Below are positions 58,101-64,000 of a stretch of DNA of 64,000 nucleotides, piece by piece. The translations under genes and the position numbers were made by a program. Numbering within the stretch: position 1 is the first letter of the stretch; each line of letters opens with the position of its first letter. The notes under the pieces are model-generated. The model saw only the letters and a program-made list of their open reading frames with translations. It searched no databases and had not been told where the DNA came from. The stretch comes from Methanocaldococcus sp. FS406-22. GTDB lineage: Archaea > AGJL01 > Methanococci > Methanococcales > Methanocaldococcaceae. Location of the stretch: contig NC_013887.1 of NCBI RefSeq assembly GCF_000025525.1, positions 258,729 to 322,728 on the forward strand. Direction: 5' to 3'.

Positions 58101-58291
58101 TTTTTAGATTCTCCTTAACTTCTTTAGCAATAGCTCTACTTAATATCGGAGGAACACTCTCTGCCGAACCTTTAATAAAGGTTCATCAAAACTAACACCT
58201 CCTCGCTTACGCTCGGAGGTGTAAATTCTTATAATCTCTCTTTAACTTCTTTAGCTATAATTTTACTTAATATCGGAGGAACGCTTTCTCC
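58101..58291. repeat. Palindromic element with duplicated gene end (DNA methyltransferase)
   Basis: The 3' end of the methyltransferase gene occurs twice: the real one at 58226-58291 and a diverged copy at 58101-58165. The copy would encode AESVPPILSRAIAKEVKENL against the real GESVPPILSKIIAKEVKERL, and ends in KK-stop. The 60 bp between hold hairpin GAACCTTT-AAT-AAAGGTTC (58166-58184), connector TCATCAAAACTA, and hairpin ACACCTCC / GGAGGTGT (58195-58222). Apart from one loop base, one compensatory base pair and a few others, this is the 23.2-kb element on the other strand. Confidence 0.85.
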
Positions 58292-59161
58292 AATTTGATT
58301 ATATTGAGCATCCCTTCCTCCAAAAAACACAAAATCATCTGGATAACTCATTAATCTTGCCTGTTCTCTTACAGTTAATAACCTATCCTCATAAGGATGA
58401 ATAAACCTACTTCTTCCTTTAACAGTTGGAGCTAACTTATGGGGATGAAGCCTATACCAATTAAACATCAACTTTTTCTTTCCTCTGTATCTATATAACG
58501 CCTCTTCCCATTTTAATTTTGATATCATTTCTACTTTTTCCTTAGAAAGTTTTTTGATTTCATGATTCTTAGCATCTTTTGGAATGTCTTTTAAAGCTTC
58601 TTCTACAACAACAATTTTATCAGCTTTCTTTGGTTTTAATTTTATATTTGAAATAAACATCCTCGCTCTTTTTGATGGATTTCCGTAGTCTTCAGCCCTC
58701 AATATATTGAAATAAACCTTATGTCCTATGTCTCCAAATAGTTTTTTTAACTCATCCTTAATTTCTTTAATTTGTGGAACATTTTCCATAACAAATATTA
58801 AATCATCATTTTTTTGTGTAAAGTAATTGACATAATCTATATAATATAGAACTAACCTACCAACTTTGTCTTTATATAACCTGTCTAATGGATTATCTTT
58901 AATTAGTTTATTTGCCTTTGTAAATGGCTCACATGGAGGAGAGCCGATAATGACATCAACTTTCTCATTTTTTATAAATTCATCAAATGCTTTTGGCGGA
59001 ATCCTCTTTATATCATCCATCCACACTGGAGCTTTGATATTGTATAAATAAGTTTTAACAACTGGCTTAAAGTTCTCTATAGCTCCTAAAATTTTAAAGT
59101 TTTCATCTAAAAAACCTTTTGAAAATCCTCCACAGCCGGAGAATAAATCAATGACATTCAT
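58229..59161 (-). CDS. Orphan DNA cytosine-5 methyltransferase
   Basis: A 310-residue C5 methyltransferase. Motif I is VIDLFSGCGGFSKGF (residues 3-17), motif IV is GSPPCEPFT (catalytic Cys, about residue 79), motif VI is FVMENVPQ (about 126-133), and IGESVPP near residue 290 is motif X-like. It corresponds to MJ0563. No restriction endonuclease gene is adjacent, so it is either an orphan enzyme or has an unlinked partner. Both flanks carry palindromic elements, and its last codons are duplicated downstream. Start follows GGTGAGAGT. Confidence 0.88.
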   Translation of the reverse strand: MNVIDLFSGCGGFSKGFLDENFKILGAIENFKPVVKTYLYNIKAPVWMDDIKRIPPKAFDEFIKNEKVDVIIGSPPCEPFTKANKLIKDNPLDRLYKDKVGRLVLYYIDYVNYFTQKNDDLIFVMENVPQIKEIKDELKKLFGDIGHKVYFNILRAEDYGNPSKRARMFISNIKLKPKKADKIVVVEEALKDIPKDAKNHEIKKLSKEKVEMISKLKWEEALYRYRGKKKLMFNWYRLHPHKLAPTVKGRSRFIHPYEDRLLTVREQARLMSYPDDFVFFGGRDAQYNQIGESVPPILSKIIAKEVKERL

Positions 59162-59172
59162 ACTCTCACCGA

Positions 59173-59329
59173 AACTTTTAGAAAAAGTTAAACAAAAACT
59201 CTTCGAGTTTTTGTAGCCCGAAGCTAACGCTTCGGTTAAATAAAAACTCTTCGAGTTTTTATAGCCAGAAAGCTTTGCTTTCTGTTGAACAAATCCTAAC
59301 GGATTTGTAGCCCGAAGCTAATGCTTCGG
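59173..59329. repeat. Tandem array of seven short hairpins upstream of the methyltransferase gene
   Basis: Seven perfect inverted repeats lie in 157 bp: 59173-59189 (AACTTTT stem), 59194-59212 (AAAAACTC), 59218-59235 (CCGAAGC), 59242-59260 (AAAAACTC), 59266-59284 (CAGAAAGC), 59289-59308 (ACAAATCC) and 59312-59329 (CCGAAGC). Hairpins 2-7 form three dimers with a 47-48-bp period, the junctions reading TAGCC and then GGTTAA or TGTTGAA. Loops are three or four bases (TTC, TTT, TAAC, TAAT). The end TTCATCAAAACTAA is shared with the 58.2-kb element. The rest of the 59162-59433 gap shows no gene I can support. Confidence 0.85.
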
Positions 59330-59433
59330 TTTCATCAAAACTAATGAACAAACTCCCAATGATTTTTATTAAACACTTCATACCCATATACCCACCAAAA
59401 GAAAAGAAAATAGATTATATTGCTAAAACAAAT

Positions 59434-62112
59434 TTATTTATTTTTAATGAATTCAATAACTTTCTTTTTAATTTCCTCCACATCTCCTTCATATTTTCCT
59501 TGAGCTAAATGCTCTCTTCCTCCTCCTTTGGCAATATATCTTATAAGTTCAGCCATATTTATATCAACACTTTCTCCTCTTTTACATAGTATATTGTCCT
59601 TATCATTTAATAATACAACTATAGCATTTTCATTAGCTAAGTTATCAGCTATGTTCAACATCTCTTTTGGATTAGCCTCAACTTTCTCAACTAAAACTTT
59701 GTAATTTCCAATTGTCTCAAATTTATTCATTAATTCAAATTTCTTGAGTTCTCCTATCTTTTTCTCCAACTCCTCTATCTTCTTTCTCTGCTCTTTCCAC
59801 TCTTCAAAGAATCTCTTTATAACTTTTGGTAGTTCTTCAGTAGGACATCTCAATATCTCTGCACTCTCCTCTAAAGTATCTTCCATTTCCTGCACTGCTT
59901 TTAAAGCACTTAAACCACTTGAGTAAATTAATCTCTCAACACCATCTTGCACTCTTTCAGTTTTAATAATCTTTATAAATCCAACCTCTCCAGTGTTTTG
60001 GCAGTGTGTCCCTCCACAAGCTTCAACATCAACTATATTCCCATTTTCGTCCTCAATAATAACTATCCTTAAGATATTGCCTGGAACAACCCCTCCTTGA
60101 TATATTCTAAATCCAAACTTCTCCTCTGCTTCATTTCTATCCATAAATACACTTTTTACATTGTAGTTATTTAAAACAATTTCATTAGCTACTCTTTCAA
60201 TCTCTTTCAGCTCTTCTCTGCTTATTCTCTTATAGTGAGTTATATCCAATCTTGCTTTATCTACATCAACATCTGAACCTGCCTGCCAAACGTGTTTTCC
60301 TAAAACTTTTTGAGCTGCAGCATTTATTATGTGTGTTGCTGTGTGGTTTCTCATTAAACTTAGCCTTCTATCCCAATCAATAACTCCTTTAACAGTGTCT
60401 CCTTCTTTTAGCTCATTATCTAAGTTCTCTATTTTGTGATATACAATATCATTTTCTTTTTGCACATCAATAACTCTAAACTTCTTATCTCCTTTTATTA
60501 TATATCCTGTATCTGCCTTTTGCCCTCCTCCTTCTGGATAGAATGCAGTTTTATCTAAAATTACATAATCATTAACAACCTTTAAGATTTTTGCCTCAAA
60601 CTCCTTCATCTTTGGATACTTATAGAATAATAGCTCTGTTTTTTCAACATCAACTTCTGGCAACTTAACTTTCTCTTTAACCTCTTCTTTATTCTCATGT
60701 CTTTCAGCAACTATTGTGTAAAAGTTATCTGGAATGCTGATATCTTTCCCTAAGGATTTAGCAACATCCTTAACTATTTCTGGTGGCAATCCATGGCTGT
60801 CGTACAACTCAATTAAATTATCTAAATCAATAGATTTTTTGCTCTTTAACAATCTTTCAACAATTCCTTTACCTCTTTCAATTGTCTGTCTATATTTATT
60901 TGTCTCAATTTCTAAGATTTCCATAATGTAATCTTCCATATCCAATAATTCTGGATATAAATCTCTCATCTCATTTAACTGCATTGCAACAATCTCAGTT
61001 ATTGGTATTGAGAGATTTAGCCTATCCATATGCCTTAATGTCTTTCTTATCAGCATTCTAACTAAATAACCATCTTTAACGTTTGATGGAACTATTCCAT
61101 CCCCCAACATGAAAGCTAAAGCCCTTGTGTGGTCAGCTATTGCATAGATATCTTCATAAGGCGATATTAGCTTGTCCAACTCATCAACTGGGATATTTAC
61201 TTTCTTAGCTACCTCCTCTCTAAGCTTTCTCAAATCTCCAACATCCTTAACATCCATCAAACCAGCAACTTCAGTTATTTTAGCCAATATCTCTTTATCT
61301 ATATCTTCAACTCCAGCATCATCCTTCAATTTATTGACGATATTTTTAAATATGGCATCGTATATTGTTGGTTCTCCAGTTGAAGCCCAAACAAATCTCT
61401 CAATTCCATATCCAGTATCAACTATTTTTAATGGAATCTCTTTGTAGCTATCTCCAACTTTCTCATACTGCATAAAAACAAGAGTTGCTAACTCAACACC
61501 GTGTGTTATTACCTCATAGCAAGGCCCTGCATTACCTCCTCCTTCCCACCAACTCTCAATAAATGTAATTGATTTCTCATCTATCCCTAATTTTTTAAAG
61601 AAGTTGAAGCAAAGCTCAACTGTTTCATCTTGCCAGTATTTGAAATCATCTTCTCTGTTAAAAGCATGATGCCCTCCCATTGTAAAGCATGTTAAATGCC
61701 TTCCAGTCCTTCCAACATTATCAATGTCATTTAATCTAATACATGGTTGAGCTATAACTAAAGGGTTAGCCTTTGGCTTAACTATCCCTTTAGTAACCCA
61801 TGGTTGAAATACTGCTATAGAGGCGATTGTTAATAAAATGTCATCTCTCCATCTTCTTGCAGTTACTGGGGCTCTTTTTATTGGTTCATGTCCATGTTCT
61901 TTAAAGAAGTTTATGAATTCATTAACCATCTCTTTGTATGTATATGGCTTTTTTGTTATTGGTTTTCCAATGAATGAGTAGATATCGCATGGAGCATCTC
62001 CACATGTTTCTCTTTCAGGGTCTAAAGTCCAAAAGTATTGCCCACACTTTTTGCACTGCTTTCTTACAAATCCTAATTCATCAAATAATTTTACTTTATA
62101 ATTGTGTTCCAT
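59434..62112 (-). CDS. alaS: Alanyl-tRNA synthetase
   Basis: Charges tRNA-Ala with alanine. The 892-residue archaeal form has the class II catalytic core in the first ~470 residues ([40 protein letters not shown]), then the editing domain with [13 protein letters not shown] and the zinc-binding [14 protein letters not shown], and a C-terminal coiled-coil dimerisation arm. It corresponds to MJ0564. An N-terminal four-Cys unit ([14 protein letters not shown]) is present as in archaeal AlaRS. Start follows GGTGATGGG. It is divergent from the CRISPR leader. Confidence 0.96.
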   Translation of the reverse strand: MEHNYKVKLFDELGFVRKQCKKCGQYFWTLDPERETCGDAPCDIYSFIGKPITKKPYTYKEMVNEFINFFKEHGHEPIKRAPVTARRWRDDILLTIASIAVFQPWVTKGIVKPKANPLVIAQPCIRLNDIDNVGRTGRHLTCFTMGGHHAFNREDDFKYWQDETVELCFNFFKKLGIDEKSITFIESWWEGGGNAGPCYEVITHGVELATLVFMQYEKVGDSYKEIPLKIVDTGYGIERFVWASTGEPTIYDAIFKNIVNKLKDDAGVEDIDKEILAKITEVAGLMDVKDVGDLRKLREEVAKKVNIPVDELDKLISPYEDIYAIADHTRALAFMLGDGIVPSNVKDGYLVRMLIRKTLRHMDRLNLSIPITEIVAMQLNEMRDLYPELLDMEDYIMEILEIETNKYRQTIERGKGIVERLLKSKKSIDLDNLIELYDSHGLPPEIVKDVAKSLGKDISIPDNFYTIVAERHENKEEVKEKVKLPEVDVEKTELLFYKYPKMKEFEAKILKVVNDYVILDKTAFYPEGGGQKADTGYIIKGDKKFRVIDVQKENDIVYHKIENLDNELKEGDTVKGVIDWDRRLSLMRNHTATHIINAAAQKVLGKHVWQAGSDVDVDKARLDITHYKRISREELKEIERVANEIVLNNYNVKSVFMDRNEAEEKFGFRIYQGGVVPGNILRIVIIEDENGNIVDVEACGGTHCQNTGEVGFIKIIKTERVQDGVERLIYSSGLSALKAVQEMEDTLEESAEILRCPTEELPKVIKRFFEEWKEQRKKIEELEKKIGELKKFELMNKFETIGNYKVLVEKVEANPKEMLNIADNLANENAIVVLLNDKDNILCKRGESVDINMAELIRYIAKGGGREHLAQGKYEGDVEEIKKKVIEFIKNK

Positions 62113-62149
62113 CCCATCACCTTGATGATTTTTAATATTAAGTTAGCAA

Positions 62150-62632
62150 TAATCTCGAGGTTATATTTAAATATTAATTTTCATAAGGAAGAAGATAAAA
62201 ATGCTTATATATGAGTTTGTTGATAATTTTGATTAAGGTGTTTTTAGTGTCTGCTATATTGTTGGAAGTTTGTCTCGTTGAATGAACTTGGAATTTGATA
62301 AAGGTAATCATTAGTTGGTATTTGTTAATTTAGAGGATTTAAATTTAATTTCTAAGGATTTGTTGGTTTGATTATTTGAAATATTTATGTCTATTAAATT
62401 ATTTGGATTTTTAAAAATTAAGGTTAAATAATTAGGTAAATAAAATTTCTCCAACCAATAAGTTAAATTTTTAAATTTAGAAAGATAAAAATACTCAATT
62501 TTGTTAAAAAAGAAAGATTTAAATATTAGTAGGTTTATAAATGAAGACAGTTATTTACCCTTAGAAAAATACACCACCAAAAAGTATAAATATAAGAAGA
62601 ACAATAAAAAATAGGTTGTTGATGACTGCCCT
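62150..62632 (+). promoter_or_regulatory. CRISPR leader
   Basis: About 480 bp without a gene, rich in A, T and G and very poor in C on the plus strand, directly upstream of the conserved repeats. A TATA-like AAAGTATAAATATAAG (62581-62596) lies 37-52 bp before the first repeat, the expected promoter of the pre-crRNA. A second TATA (CTTATATATGAG, 62203-62214) sits near the alaS start and could serve either strand. The leader side is set by uniform repeats here and degenerate ones at the other end. Confidence 0.75.
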
Positions 62633-63660
62633 GTTAAAATAAGACCGATTCGGTATGGAAACTATGTTAGAGATGCCATATAACAATATGACACGTTAAA
62701 ATAAGACCGATTCGGTATGGAAACCCGTATCTACATAATTAGCCCTTGGTATTGTTGAGTTAAAATAAGACCGATTCGGTATGGAAACGTTTTTTCTCTC
62801 AAGTGCTCAACAATCTCTCTAGTTAAAATAAGACCGATTCGGTATGGAAACAAACTTCCACCACATCCATTAATGAAATAAAACCCAAGGTTAAAATAAG
62901 ACCGATTCGGTATGGAAACAATGTAAATGTTTATTTAGATGAGGATTATGTTGGAAGTTAAAATAAGACCGATTCGGTATGGAAACAGTAGTTCATAGCA
63001 AAAATGACACTACTGCGGAGAGTTAAAATAAGACCGATTCGGTATGGAAACTTGGGGCAGGCGGGATAATAGGCGGTGTCGACGATAGGTTAAAATAAGA
63101 CCGATTCGGTATGGAAACAACATTGAGAGTAATAGTTCCAGCTAACGCCCAAACAATCGTTAAAATAAGACCGATTCGGTATGGAAACAATTTCTATTTA
63201 ATCTCTTTCCTGTATAACCATAATCAATTAGTTAAAATAAGACCGATTCGGTATGGAAACTTATTGCCCCACAAACTGGACATTTAAACTCTTCTGCCGT
63301 TAAAATCAGACCGATTCGGTATGGAAACAATTCAACGCCGACAACCCAGAACTTATACTTTAATTTTCTAGTTAAAATCAGACTGATTCGGTATGGAAAC
63401 AAAATTCTTCAAAATTATTAAATTTCTTTTTCTCCATAGTTAAAATCAGACTGATTCGGTATGGAAACGTGGCTTCGGTGGCTACCAAATTGTCAGTATG
63501 AAGGAGGTTAAAATCAGACCGGTTCGGTATGGAAACTTCAAATCTTTATCCATATCGAGAATAAATACTTCTGTTAAAATCAGACCGATTCGGTATGGAA
63601 ACATGATACTGAACACATCTTACTACATCGAGTTAAAATAAGACCGTTCCGGTATGAAAC
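62633..63660 (+). CRISPR. CRISPR array, 16 repeats and 15 spacers
   Basis: Repeats are 30 nt, beginning GTTAAAATAAGACC and ending ATTCGGTATGGAAAC, so the crRNA handle would be ATGGAAAC. They start at 62633, 62695, 62759, 62822, 62890, 62957, 63022, 63089, 63159, 63231, 63299, 63371, 63439, 63507, 63573 and 63632; the last is one base shorter and mutated. Spacers are 29-43 nt, most of them 32-42. Repeats 1-10 are identical; 11-15 carry AATCAG instead of AATAAG, with extra changes. The repeat resembles the M. jannaschii type. No cas gene lies in the window, so the array must be served in trans. Confidence 0.97.
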
Positions 63661-63817
63661 TAATGCTCTTTTAAAAAATATTATTTTTTATTAAAACTAC
63701 TTAATATTTTTAATAAAAATAGATTTTTATATTTAAATAAATATACATTTGGTATCTAACCCTCAAATTAATAAGCAATAAAAAGGTTTAATGTGCAATA
63801 TACTATAATGTGAAACT

Positions 63818-64000
63818 ATGAAAGTGAGAGAGCTAAAAAAGAGGGAAATCGACTTAGTAAAAGAGGAGTTGAGTAAATATGCTAACGAAGATTTTGTTAA
63901 AGAGTTTGAATATGAAAATTTAGTAATCTTAGAGGGAAAGTGGCTTACCGTTTGTTATACAAATAAACAAACAATAAGGAATTTGAATAAGTTTCAGGAT
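63818..64000 (+). CDS. N-terminal fragment of an unidentified protein (runs off window)
   Basis: An open frame of 61 codons from the ATG at 63818 to the window edge ([20 protein letters not shown] at the start). The helix-strand pattern with [20 protein letters not shown] suggests a small alpha/beta domain of the NIP7/PUA-associated kind, but this is a weak impression. Only a GTGAA precedes the start. The 157-bp gap after the CRISPR array is AT-rich and shows no other feature. Equivalent to MJ0565 by gene order, from memory. Confidence 0.55.
   Translation, partial: MKVRELKKREIDLVKEELSKYANEDFVKEFEYENLVILEGKWLTVCYTNKQTIRNLNKFQD

Noticed and set aside
59173-59329. Hairpin array taken as a CRISPR array
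   Set aside because: There is no constant repeat with variable spacers; the stems themselves vary and the units are 47-48 bp of joined palindromes.
59330-59433. Duplicated start of the methyltransferase gene beyond the hairpin array
   Set aside because: A start-like ATG with a weak site exists, but its codons do not match the methyltransferase N-terminus, unlike the clear duplications at the other three elements.

Overview
This window is chromosomal DNA from a hyperthermophilic methanogen of the genus Methanocaldococcus. Nearly every protein reads as a close relative of a known M. jannaschii protein (MJ numbers below are from memory). The DNA is very AT-rich, genes start behind GGTGA-type ribosome binding sites with some TTG and GTG starts, and TTTATATA-type TATA boxes are common. 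It is not M. jannaschii itself: MJ1394-1392, MJ1487, MJ0276-0283 and MJ0511-0564 equivalents lie side by side, the PEP synthase lacks the intein found in M. jannaschii, and a new block sits between the ZPR1 and UspA genes.

Layout. 1-5.6 kb: start of a large secreted glycoprotein-like protein, citramalate synthase, a radical SAM protein, a box C/D sRNA, a lipoprotein and a small membrane protein. 5.6-10.6 kb: 2-oxoglutarate oxidoreductase alpha subunit, acetolactate synthase, FKBP, an archaeal lipid prenyltransferase and the nascent-chain complex protein. 10.6-16.8 kb: archaemetzincin, a nucleotidyltransferase plus 507-residue partner pair, an FMN-binding protein, Mrp/NBP35 ATPase, an archaeal thymidylate synthase and two OB-fold (RPA-like) proteins. 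17.1-27.6 kb: the complete Eha energy-converting hydrogenase operon (minus strand), headed by an HTH regulator and ending in three polyferredoxins. 27.7-33.6 kb: ZPR1, a second box C/D sRNA, then an accessory locus of two short Cys2 peptides, a radical SAM enzyme, a membrane protein and a TPR protein, followed by an FmdE-like protein and UspA. 33.5-45.3 kb: geranylgeranyl reductase, ferredoxin, a flavodiiron-like protein, histone deacetylase-like amidohydrolase, KorB/KorC, LysRS class I, NMN adenylyltransferase, PEP synthase and ribosomal protein L10e. 45.4-59.2 kb: glycosyltransferase, a MinD / mini-membrane / secreted protein set, NikR, a probable RaSEA, a sulfite-reductase-like protein, CbiJ, M42 peptidase, Nep1, SurE, PurA and an orphan m5C methyltransferase. 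59.4-64 kb: AlaRS, then a CRISPR leader and a 16-repeat array without cas genes.

Two things stand out. First, the peptide / radical SAM / membrane / TPR locus at 28.5-31.9 kb looks like an undescribed peptide-modification or membrane-peptide system. Second, a family of short palindromic elements sits at 19.6, 23.2, 58.2 and 59.2 kb. At three of these sites the end of the neighbouring gene is present twice, offset by about 118-130 bp. Stems change sequence between copies while staying base-paired. I found no transposase, tRNA or rRNA gene.
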